Shown: positions 1-8,007 of the stretch, piece after piece
How positions within the stretch are numbered: position 1 is the stretch's first letter
Layout of the letters: every line of letters begins with the position of its first letter
NCBI RefSeq assembly: GCF_025961575.1
Contig: NZ_JAOQNX010000030.1
Location: forward strand, 1-64,000
Source: Rhodoblastus acidophilus
Lineage (GTDB): Bacteria > Pseudomonadota > Alphaproteobacteria > Rhizobiales > Beijerinckiaceae
Direction of reading: 5' to 3'
DNA length: 64,000 nucleotides
Position numbers and translations under genes: made by a program
The notes under the pieces: generated by a model
The model's database searches: none
Seen by the model: only the letters and a program-made list of their open reading frames with translations
Told to the model about the DNA's origin: nothing

Positions 1-10
1 GCTTGGTCAT
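1..10 (-). CDS. Start of a further gene of the leftward island operon (cut by window edge)
   Basis: Only the first three codons (Met-Thr-Lys) are inside the window. The ATG overlaps the stop codon of the 79-residue gene as ATGA, and a good Shine-Dalgarno (AGGAGA) lies five bases upstream, so a translationally coupled fourth gene of the leftward operon continues beyond the left edge. Nothing can be said about its product. It matters because the missing partner of the protease/adaptor set, for example an NTPase sensor, could lie there. Confidence 0.5.
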
Positions 11-246
11 GATCTCTCCTGATGCGCGGCGATCATCGCCGCTGTCAGGCACAAAAGCCACTTATCGTCCTGTCCAGATTCTCCGGGCCAGCTCTCAACA
101 GAGATTGTCTCGACGGTGGCGTCTTTGCCGACAAACCTGCTCATGGTCTTGTGGGTCGCCCTGAAGAAGACATGCCCGAATTTTTCGGGGGGCAGGTCCT
201 CAATCAGGTCCATCAATGAATCGATTTCTTCGTCCGTCAGAGGCAT
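7..246 (-). CDS. Small hypothetical protein in the protease-island operon (79 aa)
   Basis: A 79-residue acidic protein that I do not recognise. The N-terminal third reads as one amphipathic helix rich in Asp, Glu and Leu (DEEIDSLMDLIEDLPPEKF), followed by a short beta/alpha segment ending near CLTAAMIAAH. There is no signal peptide or membrane span. It starts two bases after the stop of the EAD-trypsin gene and its stop overlaps the next start, so it is surely co-translated with the protease. Small partner proteins are frequent in trypsin-centred conflict cassettes, and a regulatory or inhibitory role is a guess from context only. Confidence 0.6.
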   Translation of the reverse strand: MPLTDEEIDSLMDLIEDLPPEKFGHVFFRATHKTMSRFVGKDATVETISVESWPGESGQDDKWLLCLTAAMIAAHQERS

Positions 247-248
247 GG

Positions 249-1292
249 TTAGATCGCCACTCCCTTCTTGCGCGCGTCGGCCAGAATCAGATCCATCGGG
301 ATGGCCTGGTTGTACCCCGGGCTCTCGCCCAGTCCGGTCTCGCGACCAGCATGATGCAGGGCGACAAAGCGCAGCGCCGCATCGAAGACCGGCGCGCCCG
401 ACGAACCCGGCAGGGTGTTGACGCTGTGGCGGATGCGAGAAACCCCGAGATCGGTCACTGCGCCAATGTCGATCTTCATGGGCTTGCCGCCAGGATGCTG
501 CAAGATGACGAGTCCGCTGTTGACCTTAGGCGCCTCGTCGGGCGGCGCGATGCCGATGAACCCGCGCGGATCGCCGTTGGGCGTGATGGGCTTGCCTCCC
601 AACGTGCTTTCAAGCCGCAGCAGGGCATAGTCGAGACAATCCAGGGCGCTGGTCATCGGGCCTGCATGTTCGTCCTCGGGCGAATGCGGGCTGCTCGCCT
701 CGACCTTGCTAACCTTGACCTCGCAGGACGGCGTGCTAATTCCGGCGCCGATTTTGTCGTCGAAAACACATGTGACGCTCTTGGCCAACCCATGTCCGTC
801 CGCAGCGAGAGCTGTCGCTATGACGTGACGATTGGTCACTACCAGGTCGGCGGCGATCAGCGCCCCGGTTCCGAGGAAGTCGGGGGTGGATACGCGGCAG
901 ACCTGAGCTTCCAGGGACGCGAGTTGACCGCGGAACGCGACCACATCCTTGAATGGCGTCTGCTTTCGCGCGAGCAAGGCTTCTAGCGCCGAGCGTCCCT
1001 GGTGTTCCGGACCATCGATTTGCGCGAACCCGAGTTCGTCAAGCGCGAGTGCGAAATCTGGAATTCTCGGCCTCGCATCACGGAGCACGACCAGCAACTC
1101 CTCGATGGTATTGTGATAGTCATAGTATTGATAAAGCGCGTCAACCTGAGTGGGCCAGAGCGCTGATTGATTGACGAGGCTGTGGTACGGCTGGCCCAGC
1201 TTTCGAAATGTGAGGCTCGCCATGCTCTGCGGGTCGAAACTGTCCTCCATGGCTTGGAGGACACGTTCGGCGACAGCGTGTTTAAGCCTCAT
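249..1292 (-). CDS. EAD1-like adaptor domain fused to trypsin-like serine protease
   Basis: 347 residues. Residues about 5-85 are all-helical and resemble effector-associated domain 1, with the typical ending EELLVVLRDARP. EADs are death-fold-like adaptors thought to join effectors to partners by homotypic contact. Residues about 130-340 form a trypsin-like peptidase with a complete triad: His156 in VVTNRHV, Asp221 in LDYALLRL and Ser298 in LPGSSGAP. There is no signal peptide, so a cytoplasmic role is expected. It lies downstream of the peptidoglycan-hydrolase fusion and upstream of the 79-residue gene in one leftward operon. A strong SD (GGAGAGGG) supports this ATG. Homologous in layout to the protease at 4058-5164. 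The EAD assignment is by eye and moderate; the protease call is firm. Confidence 0.85.
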   Translation of the reverse strand: MRLKHAVAERVLQAMEDSFDPQSMASLTFRKLGQPYHSLVNQSALWPTQVDALYQYYDYHNTIEELLVVLRDARPRIPDFALALDELGFAQIDGPEHQGRSALEALLARKQTPFKDVVAFRGQLASLEAQVCRVSTPDFLGTGALIAADLVVTNRHVIATALAADGHGLAKSVTCVFDDKIGAGISTPSCEVKVSKVEASSPHSPEDEHAGPMTSALDCLDYALLRLESTLGGKPITPNGDPRGFIGIAPPDEAPKVNSGLVILQHPGGKPMKIDIGAVTDLGVSRIRHSVNTLPGSSGAPVFDAALRFVALHHAGRETGLGESPGYNQAIPMDLILADARKKGVAI

Positions 1293-1393
1293 GCGACCCT
1301 CTCCGACACATTTGCTTTTCGATCCGATCAGGCGGGCTGGAACGACCGTTGACGATGTTGTGAGGGCGCACTCCCGTTCCCGTCAGGGACCAA

Positions 1394-3742
1394 TCAAATC
1401 GCCCATGGCGAGGCGTCGTCATAATGCGGCTTGTCCGCTCTTACGGAGATGTGAATGTGCTTGTCGTGCGGACTGGCTCCATTGTAAGGGCGCCAGGTCC
1501 AGGGCGAGGTCGTGGAGCTGAAAATGCGGCGGTTCCAGATCACGTATTTGACCCGAACGTCCCGCGCGGTCCGCAACGCTTCCGCGAGCTTGTCGGCGCT
1601 GAAGCCTCCAGAAGGGTCATTCGTCAGGTCGATGGCGCTGACCACACCGATCCCCCCGTCGACGATCCAGGGATTATGATCGGAATTGCGCGTCGCGTGA
1701 GCGGCGTCGCCGATCGCGCCGTCGCTTTTCTTCGAGCGCTGCTGCGCAAGAGCGTTCACCTGATCGCGCAGCTTCAACAACGCCTTGGCGATGCGCCACG
1801 GCATCAGCGCTTCAAGGACGTCCGGCGGAATCGCCGGCGACGGCTCGTCCGGATCGACATGGGCGTCTTCGTCGAGGTGGACCCTGGGTTCTTCGTCCAC
1901 GCCGTAGAGGTCGAGGCCGCGCAAGCTGCCAAACGACGGCGACTCAAGGCCGTCTTGCTGCGCGAGCGCCAGTTTGCGCGCGGCCTTTGCGATCAGTCTT
2001 GCGCCATCTGTCTCGATCAGATCGCTGCTGGCGAGGCAAAGGTGGCGGAAGTTGGCGGCGGCCGTCTTCGCCTCGTCCAGTTTTCCCGCGCCGAGCGCTG
2101 TGGTGAGAGCATCCCATGCGGTCTTCAGCGCCGGAATCTCCATCCAGTCGTCCCGCTCCGTGAGCTTCTGGATCTCGAAGACGATATAGGGATGGCCGTC
2201 GAAGGTTTGGCCCGCGCCGTCGAGCAGCCGACCGTCCTGCGGATCGAGCCGGAAGCCGTCGGTCGGGCCGACTTCATCCGCCGTCGCGCCGATGCTGACC
2301 CAGACGCCGGGCTTGAGCGGTTCGAACCCCCGCACCACGCCGCATTCCAGGCTCGCGGCGTCGGAGGCCCCGAACAGCAGGTCCGACGCTTGTTTGAGAG
2401 GTCCGATGAACGGTTGCGCCGCCGTGACGAAACCCGATGTGACCGTTTGCGAGAGCTGGCTGATCAGCGACAGGTAGGGAGCGGCCAGATCGCTCGACTT
2501 CACCGAGAACAAGGCCACGGAAAGCCGCAAGTCGCCGCGGTAAGGCATGGGCCCGAACAGGGGCCTGTCCACCTGCAGCAGCTTGCCCTGTCCCTTCGGA
2601 TCGATGTCGCGGAATCCGTCCGGCGCCAGCACGGACTGCCGCTCGATCCGGCTCTGCCCCACGCCTTCGTAAAGCATGCTGGACGTCGCATGGACCGCGC
2701 CGTGATAAAGACTCGTCCACCGCCTTCCATTGGCTATGCGGGCGGAGAGCACCCGCACGGCGACGTAGTTTTCGTCCTTGACGATGGGCCCCTCGTCCGG
2801 CTGGGGGCGAGGAAGCTGGAACATCAGGTGATTGCGCGTCGGCTCCTCGACAATGGGCTTCAGCCATCCGACCACCCAGGATGCAAGACCTTCCAGCGCC
2901 ACGGGCGCAGCCGGCGCCATGGAGAAGGACTCCAGCGGCGCGGCGGCCACACGCCCCGCGCCCGACTTGAGTCCCCGCTCGAACAACTCGGCTTCCGCTT
3001 CACGTCGAAGCACCAGGCCGCGCAAGTTTGGCAGGCCCGCCCAAATACGCTTCATCGCGCGCAGTTCGCCGGGAATGAGATCGAAGCGCCGGTCGGCCAT
3101 GTGGTCGCGAATGGCGCGCATTTCGCGATACCTGTCGCCCGGCTTGTTGAACGAAGCCCCGCGATTGTAGGTGAGGGACACCAGCGCGCCGAGGCTGTCC
3201 GGATGGAGTTGCGCCGTGTTCGCCAGGGCGCGCTCGGTATGCGCCACGAACTGCGGCAGGGAGACCTTGAAGAACACGCGGTCGGCGACCGCATAGGGCA
3301 CGGTGATGTCGCGGAACTTTGCGAGGAAACCCGCGGCGGACGGTCCGAGGACCCCGCAACTTGTCGACAGGCGCTTCACCACATCCGCCGCAAGCTCGCC
3401 CGCCCAATCCGAAGCCAGAAGGATCGCGCTGACCGTGCCGACGTCATAACCGATGCCGATGGTCACGCCTGAATTTCCGCCCGGCCAGATCGGGTGGGTG
3501 TATTTGGCGTTGTAGGCGGCCTCGCTCGAAATCTCCGACGCGATGATGAATGCGGCGGCTTCCTTGGCGATCGGCGTGTTCGATCTCTGCGGCGCGCTCG
3601 GAAGTTCGAGCATGTCCGCGTCGTCGCTGTCCCGCTCGGAGGGCGTCGGGCCGGAGCGCAGGGTTTCACCCGCTATTTCATTGATAATTTCGGAGAAATC
3701 GCCGGTTGTTTCCGAAGAAGGGTCGCACGCTGCGGAAGACAT
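1394..3742 (-). CDS. Fusion of lysozyme-like domain and M15-type peptidase (putative peptidoglycan-degrading effector)
   Basis: 782 residues. After an acidic disordered start, residues about 58-250 resemble phage-type lysozymes: a candidate catalytic Glu in IIASEISSEAAY, then SGVTIGIGYDVG and the structural LVSLTYNRGASF. Residues about 260-600 are an unrecognised middle region. The C-terminus, about 610-782, is an M15/DD-carboxypeptidase-like fold with candidate zinc ligands His689 (NSDHNP), Asp705 (SAIDL) and the HIH pair near 762-764. No signal peptide or membrane span is seen, so the enzyme must be released by lysis, secreted by another route, or act on something else. First gene of the leftward operon; SD GGAGG seven bases before the ATG. 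A stray prophage endolysin is less likely because no phage gene surrounds it. Confidence 0.75.
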   Translation of the reverse strand: MSSAACDPSSETTGDFSEIINEIAGETLRSGPTPSERDSDDADMLELPSAPQRSNTPIAKEAAAFIIASEISSEAAYNAKYTHPIWPGGNSGVTIGIGYDVGTVSAILLASDWAGELAADVVKRLSTSCGVLGPSAAGFLAKFRDITVPYAVADRVFFKVSLPQFVAHTERALANTAQLHPDSLGALVSLTYNRGASFNKPGDRYREMRAIRDHMADRRFDLIPGELRAMKRIWAGLPNLRGLVLRREAEAELFERGLKSGAGRVAAAPLESFSMAPAAPVALEGLASWVVGWLKPIVEEPTRNHLMFQLPRPQPDEGPIVKDENYVAVRVLSARIANGRRWTSLYHGAVHATSSMLYEGVGQSRIERQSVLAPDGFRDIDPKGQGKLLQVDRPLFGPMPYRGDLRLSVALFSVKSSDLAAPYLSLISQLSQTVTSGFVTAAQPFIGPLKQASDLLFGASDAASLECGVVRGFEPLKPGVWVSIGATADEVGPTDGFRLDPQDGRLLDGAGQTFDGHPYIVFEIQKLTERDDWMEIPALKTAWDALTTALGAGKLDEAKTAAANFRHLCLASSDLIETDGARLIAKAARKLALAQQDGLESPSFGSLRGLDLYGVDEEPRVHLDEDAHVDPDEPSPAIPPDVLEALMPWRIAKALLKLRDQVNALAQQRSKKSDGAIGDAAHATRNSDHNPWIVDGGIGVVSAIDLTNDPSGGFSADKLAEALRTARDVRVKYVIWNRRIFSSTTSPWTWRPYNGASPHDKHIHISVRADKPHYDDASPWAI

Positions 3743-3823
3743 TAAAGACCTCCAATTATTTGTTCATGGATGCCGATATCGAAAACGAGACTTGCTATCA
3801 TGAATTGGATTTTGATTGAACAT

Positions 3824-3837
3824 ACAATGTATATTGT
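3824..3837. promoter_or_regulatory. Palindrome ACAAT-N4-ATTGT, candidate operator
   Basis: Perfect 5-bp arms around a 4-bp centre, overlapping the minus-strand TTGACA hexamer. Its position in the divergent promoter suggests a dimeric repressor site. The regulator is unknown. Confidence 0.35.
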
Positions 3838-3889
3838 CAAAAATATTACAACCGTGCGTACGTATCACGATAATTTGAACGCTACGTGA

Positions 3890-3907
3890 GTTTTCAATTT
3901 TGAAAAC
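3890..3907. promoter_or_regulatory. Palindrome GTTTTCA-N4-TGAAAAC, candidate operator
   Basis: Perfect 7-bp arms separated by ATTT, about 53 bp from the first palindrome. Size and symmetry fit a helix-turn-helix dimer site controlling one or both effector operons. No regulator gene is visible in the window part of the island. Confidence 0.45.
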
Positions 3908-4003
3908 GACGTCGATGAATCTCAAATTATGCGCTATTGTTGATGTATTGATCGAACTCATGCATCGGCATTCGTGAGCTAGTTACTTATAGTAAGCGCC
4001 CAG

Positions 4004-4027
4004 AGCGCGGATTTGGCGCGCTTTTTT
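4004..4027 (+). terminator. Rho-independent-like hairpin in the leader of the rightward effector operon
   Basis: AGCGCG, a 7-base loop and CGCGCT are followed directly by a T run (4022-4027). It ends about 30 bases before the first protease start codon and far from any upstream plus-strand gene, so it would end a leader transcript rather than a coding one. It may act as an attenuator, or simply insulate the operon. Confidence 0.5.
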
Positions 4028-4057
4028 CAATAGAAATTGGATATCTTTGGTGAGTCG

Positions 4058-5164
4058 ATGAGCCCAGGGGTCGAGCCAACATTGCTTTCCGCACCCGAGC
4101 AACAGAAGCTCGTGAAGATGCTCTCGCAAGCGGTCGATCTCCATCAACTGGAAAGTTACGTGTTCCTCGCCACGGGCGACCGGCTGTTCGTCGCCTTCGT
4201 CGGTGAAGGACAGCCGCTGAAAGTCACGCTGGAAAAGCTGATCGAAGCCCTTGAGCTCGTTCCCATCACCAAGGAATTCCTGCGCGTTGTCTATCAGAAC
4301 AAACCTTATCAGACCGCGTTGCGCGCCTATATCGTCTCGCTTTTCCCCGAGATCGCCGGCGGATCGATGCAGGTCGCGCCCACGCTCGAATTCCAGCAAG
4401 AGGGCGGACTTATTCGCGACAAGAGCGGCCAGCCCAGCCTGGAGCGCTTCGTCAAGCCGCGACTGAAGGCGATCGACGCCCAGGTCTGGCTGGCGAAATT
4501 CGAGACGATCAAGCGGCAGGTCTGCCGCGTGGAGGCGCTGGAGCAGCCGCTGGGAACCGGCTTCCTGATCGGTCCGCAAACGGTTCTGACGAACTGGCAT
4601 GTCGCCGAGGCGGCCCGAAAGGCCGGCGTGGCCGGCAAATTGGCCTGCCGATTCGATTATGCGCGAATGAGCGACAACAGCATCGACGCCGGAATCGTGG
4701 TCCCCGTCGCCGAGATCGCCCTGGAGCGGCCTTGCAGCGACGCGGAGACCACGAGCCAGCCCGACGCGCCGCCGCCCCAGCCGCAACAGCTCGATTTCGC
4801 GGCGCTCAACCTTTCCACCTCGCAACGGGACCGCGGCTACCAAAAACTCGCGCCGCCGCCCCCGGTCGCGAAGGGCGATCCGCTGATCATCGTGCAGCAT
4901 CCCGATGGCGAACCGCTGCGTTTCGCCATCGACACGGACGCGGTCATCGGACTGATGCACGACGGACTGCGTCTGCGCTACAGCACCAACACGGCGCCGG
5001 GGTCGTCGGGGTCCCCGTGTTTCAACATGGATTGGAATTTGCTCGCGCTGCATCACCTGGGCGATCCCCTGCACGGGCCGGCGAGCTACAACCAGGGCGT
5101 TCCCATCGGCTTGATCCGCGACGCGATCGTCGCGGGCGGTCTCGGCGCCTTGCTTGGAGGATAG
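4058..5164 (+). CDS. EAD-like adaptor domain fused to trypsin-like serine protease
   Basis: 368 residues from the ATG at 4058, which has GGTGAG just upstream; an in-frame TTG at 4037 would add seven residues but has no SD. Residues about 10-100 are helical and resemble an effector-associated domain (QQKLVKMLSQAVDLHQLESY, then LEKLIEALE). The protease domain, about 150-360, has a full triad: His181 in VLTNWHV, Asp246 in LDFAALNL and Ser317 in APGSSGSP. A Pro/Gln-rich insert (about 235-245) precedes the Asp. No signal peptide. First gene of a five-gene rightward operon, three bases before the next start. It is a distant paralogue of the protease at 249-1292, and the two divergent operons each carry one. 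Confidence 0.85.
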   Translation: MSPGVEPTLLSAPEQQKLVKMLSQAVDLHQLESYVFLATGDRLFVAFVGEGQPLKVTLEKLIEALELVPITKEFLRVVYQNKPYQTALRAYIVSLFPEIAGGSMQVAPTLEFQQEGGLIRDKSGQPSLERFVKPRLKAIDAQVWLAKFETIKRQVCRVEALEQPLGTGFLIGPQTVLTNWHVAEAARKAGVAGKLACRFDYARMSDNSIDAGIVVPVAEIALERPCSDAETTSQPDAPPPQPQQLDFAALNLSTSQRDRGYQKLAPPPPVAKGDPLIIVQHPDGEPLRFAIDTDAVIGLMHDGLRLRYSTNTAPGSSGSPCFNMDWNLLALHHLGDPLHGPASYNQGVPIGLIRDAIVAGGLGALLGG

Positions 5165-5167
5165 CCT

Positions 5168-6505
5168 ATGACTCCGTTCAACCTGGAAGCCGCGCAGATG
5201 GAGCAGTTGCGCAAACAGGTGTCGAGCTGCTGCGACGAGAGCGACGTCAAGGCGGTCATCGACCTGTATCCGGGCGCCCTGACGCAATCCGATGTCTGGG
5301 TTTCCGGCAAGCCGCTGGACGAACAGTTGAACGGGTGTCTGGAAAAAATCGGATTGGAGAACAAGGATTTCGCGGCTTCATTCCTGCTCCGCCTCATCGA
5401 GAGAAAATGGAGCGAGGAGAAATTGCGCCGCAGCGTCATGGACAAGGCGCCAAGCGTCTTCCATCCGCCTCGGGGCTTCGACGACGACATTGAGGCGCTG
5501 ATGACGGCGCTGAGCGCAATGCTCGACCGTCTTGCTCCGCAGCCGCGTTTCGGCGATCTCGGCGACGACAACGTTTTCCGACAGTTCTGCAAGGCCCGGG
5601 ACGCGCTCGAAGGCATCAGCAAAGCCTTGAACCAGCTCGCGGCGCTCAAGAATGTCCACGACGCCCTGCACATGATGCAGGTGGCGGGCGCGCCGGTGCT
5701 GGACCTCCTCAAGGTCGGCGCGGACGCGCCTGCCGATATCATGCCTCCTCTTTGCGGGCGGGTGCGGCGCGCCGCCAACGCCGCGTTGAGTGCGGAACTG
5801 TCCCCGGCGCAGGCCGAGCAATTGAATAGCCTGAAAGCCGCGCTGGACGATGCGGAGGATTGGCTCTCGCGGGCCGACGCCAATGAGCGCGCCTTTGGTC
5901 TGGCCAAGGCGCGCGCTCTGCTGTTGCGCGAGCTAAGATCCGCCGACGAGGCGATGTTTGCGGTCTCCCGCGATTTCAACGTGCGGCTGTTCAGTTCGAC
6001 CTTCAACATGACTCCCGCGACCCCCGAAATCCAGGCGGCTTTGATCGCGGCGGTCGATCTCGCGGATACGCTGAGGCGGCGGCTGATGGAACATTCCTAC
6101 TGGCAGCAAATCGATCTGCGCCTGACCGCCCTCGAACAGACGTTGGCGCAACCGCTCGGCGCGCCGCTCGACGAGTTGAAGGCGCTCGGCTTCCTGAAGG
6201 CCGAATTGCGGGGCCTCTCGAACGATCGGCTGATCGACGACGCCGCGTCGCAGATGAACATGGCGGTGCTGCGTCACCTTGGCGCCACCGCGCCGGACGT
6301 GCGCGCGGATGTCCAACGGCAGCAGGAAACCTATGCGGGGATGCGCGCGGCCTTTTGCACGCTGCGCAACGCCGCGCGCTCGGCCTTTCTGAAGGTCGAT
6401 CAGTCCCTGAAATACGACTTCGCCCAACTGCTCGCGTTGAGAGCGCCGCTGGAAGACGTTCTCCAACGCGTGCCTCCGGAGTGCAATCTGATGGTGTCGC
6501 CATGA
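5168..6505 (+). CDS. Large all-helical protein of the effector island, possible adaptor/scaffold
   Basis: 445 residues, almost entirely predicted helix, with no enzyme motif, signal peptide or membrane span. Residues about 8-90 look like a degenerate EAD-type domain (ASFLLRLIERKWSEEKLR). The rest is Ala/Leu-rich helical hairpins resembling the helical partner proteins (for example CATRA-type domains) reported next to trypsin and CHAT effectors; this is a loose resemblance, not an identification. SD GGAGG is well placed after the protease stop, and its stop overlaps the next ATG (ATGA), so it is coupled to both neighbours. A scaffold or inhibitor role is inferred from context. Confidence 0.65.
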   Translation: MTPFNLEAAQMEQLRKQVSSCCDESDVKAVIDLYPGALTQSDVWVSGKPLDEQLNGCLEKIGLENKDFAASFLLRLIERKWSEEKLRRSVMDKAPSVFHPPRGFDDDIEALMTALSAMLDRLAPQPRFGDLGDDNVFRQFCKARDALEGISKALNQLAALKNVHDALHMMQVAGAPVLDLLKVGADAPADIMPPLCGRVRRAANAALSAELSPAQAEQLNSLKAALDDAEDWLSRADANERAFGLAKARALLLRELRSADEAMFAVSRDFNVRLFSSTFNMTPATPEIQAALIAAVDLADTLRRRLMEHSYWQQIDLRLTALEQTLAQPLGAPLDELKALGFLKAELRGLSNDRLIDDAASQMNMAVLRHLGATAPDVRADVQRQQETYAGMRAAFCTLRNAARSAFLKVDQSLKYDFAQLLALRAPLEDVLQRVPPECNLMVSP

Positions 6506-7971
6506 ACCCGACTGCGGACGAGGACGCGGGGCTGGCCGAACTGGCCCGCCGCAACCAGGAGCTTCTCAGCCGGGCCGGGACCGACGACGTCCCGGATTCT
6601 GACCTTGAGCGTTTCATCGCGGACATCACCGGGGCCGGCGCGCGATGCGCCCCTGGTCCCGCACGGGATTCGCTCCGAAACATGCTCTATTTCTGGACGA
6701 GCGAGCTGACGGCGCGCAGCGGCGCCAGCGAGTCGTCGCTTCCCAAACTGGCGGCCTATCGCGAATCGTCGCCGCCGCATGCCCGTCCGAGCGGCGGCGA
6801 GGATGAGAACGCCACCCGCACCCGGCAAATTCTGCAGATCGCGGCCTTGGCGCGCCAGTGGAAGACGGCGCCCGACGACAAGCGCCGCGGTTATCTCCTG
6901 GCGGATGAAGCGCTCGAAACCGCGCGCGGATTCGTCGACGACGACCCGGATATTCGCGACCTCGTGCGGGCAAGCGACGATTCCGAGAAAAACAAAAGTT
7001 CACGTCGCAGGCTATACGTAAGTATCGTGGCCAGTGTCTTTATCGCATTGGCTATGTTTGCAATCTTTATCCACCGCGAAGCGCTGCACTCTAAACGAGA
7101 AGCGGAATATGCTTTTCAAGAGGCGCAAAATGCCATGTCTTATTACCTGAGATTAGAGAATGTAAAAAGGGAATTTAAAGCAGAAGTTGAGAGGGTGGTC
7201 GACGGCTTGTCGGAAGATAATATTGATCCACTCCGGAAATTTCTTGAGAAAAATGGTAGTGCAAACATCGAACTCATGAATCGCCTGACACTCGGGCCAG
7301 CGCCTGCTGCGTCGCCGAACTCGTCCACCGTTTCGCTCAAATTCGACACCAGCCTGGAGAAAGAGTTACGCGGCTTCGGCCAGTGCAACGGGTATATTTG
7401 GCTTGGCAGCGATAGCGACCCCCGCTTTGTCGGCGGGCAAAAGCCCAGCGAAGTCAAGCCCGGCCAATCCATCACCGTCGATGCCCGCGATTGGCTGGCT
7501 CTCCGCTCCGCTTTTCCGGACAACAAGACCTACGCGCTTAACTCGCAGATCGGAACCGTGCCCGCGGGAGCGACCGTGACGATCAATGGCGACCCAAAGG
7601 GATATATCCGAACGACAAAGGGTGGCGCGATGGTCAATCAGATCTGGGCGCCGGTGTCGGTTCCATCCATGTTCTGCGCGACAGTGTTTGTCCAATATTT
7701 CGGCGACGACCCCGCCAAGGCCGATGCGCTTGCCGCCGCGATCGGCGCGACCGGAGCGCAGGCGCCTCCCCGCGAGAAACTGGCGAGCGCGAAAGGCCTC
7801 TCGGAAATCCGTTATTTCTTCGACGCGGACCGGAAGCTGGCCGAGTTCATCGCCAAGCGGCTGAACCCGCCTGTCCAGGCGAGAACGATTTCCGTCAAGG
7901 ACCTCACCGATTTTCCGAACAAGCCGAAGCCGGGAACGCTCGAACTCTGGATTGACCTGACCGGAAGCTGA
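6502..7971 (+). CDS. Single-pass membrane protein with exported SH3-like domain, effector island
   Basis: 489 residues from the ATG that overlaps the upstream stop. Residues 1-165 are a cytoplasmic helical region (LLADEALETARGFVDDDPDI). One membrane span lies at about 172-190 (YVSIVASVFIALAMFAIFI), followed by a coiled coil. Residues about 290-400 are a beta-rich, SH3-like segment (GYIWLGSD, GTVPAGATVTI). The last 55 residues (IRYFFDADRKLAEFIAKRL to GTLELWIDL) match the short C-terminal module often found in exported bacterial regulators. DNA from about 6990 to 7270 is more AT-rich than its flanks. It may anchor the adaptor/protease set at the inner membrane and sense the periplasm; this is inference. 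Confidence 0.65.
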   Translation: MNPTADEDAGLAELARRNQELLSRAGTDDVPDSDLERFIADITGAGARCAPGPARDSLRNMLYFWTSELTARSGASESSLPKLAAYRESSPPHARPSGGEDENATRTRQILQIAALARQWKTAPDDKRRGYLLADEALETARGFVDDDPDIRDLVRASDDSEKNKSSRRRLYVSIVASVFIALAMFAIFIHREALHSKREAEYAFQEAQNAMSYYLRLENVKREFKAEVERVVDGLSEDNIDPLRKFLEKNGSANIELMNRLTLGPAPAASPNSSTVSLKFDTSLEKELRGFGQCNGYIWLGSDSDPRFVGGQKPSEVKPGQSITVDARDWLALRSAFPDNKTYALNSQIGTVPAGATVTINGDPKGYIRTTKGGAMVNQIWAPVSVPSMFCATVFVQYFGDDPAKADALAAAIGATGAQAPPREKLASAKGLSEIRYFFDADRKLAEFIAKRLNPPVQARTISVKDLTDFPNKPKPGTLELWIDLTGS

Positions 7972-8007
7972 TCTGGTTCATCGAAAGCGGGGCAGGGGGG
8001 AGACGCC

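Larger units (their letters stand above)
3743..4057. promoter_or_regulatory. AT-rich divergent control region of the effector island
   Basis: This 315-bp spacer separates the leftward lysozyme/M15 operon from the rightward protease operon and is much more AT-rich than its surroundings. It holds two perfect palindromes (3824-3837 and 3890-3907), a short inverted repeat TTACT-TAT-AGTAA at 3983-3995 and a terminator-like hairpin at 4004-4027. On the minus strand a TTGACA hexamer at 3835-3840 could be a -35 element for the leftward operon, although no good -10 follows. I see no convincing gene in it; the 65-residue reading frame on the minus strand has neither SD nor recognisable content. Confidence 0.6.

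Noticed and set aside
1394-3742. Prophage endolysin as sign of an integrated phage
   Set aside because: No integrase, terminase, capsid, tail or holin gene is nearby and the protein is fused to a second hydrolase within an operon of conflict-type proteases.
3764-3961. A 65-codon minus-strand frame in the effector-island promoter
   Set aside because: No SD, no recognisable content, and it covers both palindromes; AT-rich DNA gives such frames by chance.
4037-4057. TTG start for the rightward EAD-trypsin gene
   Set aside because: There is no SD before it, whereas GGTGAG precedes the ATG at 4058. Similar reasoning removed TTG starts at 10217 and 13194 and the GTG at 12939.
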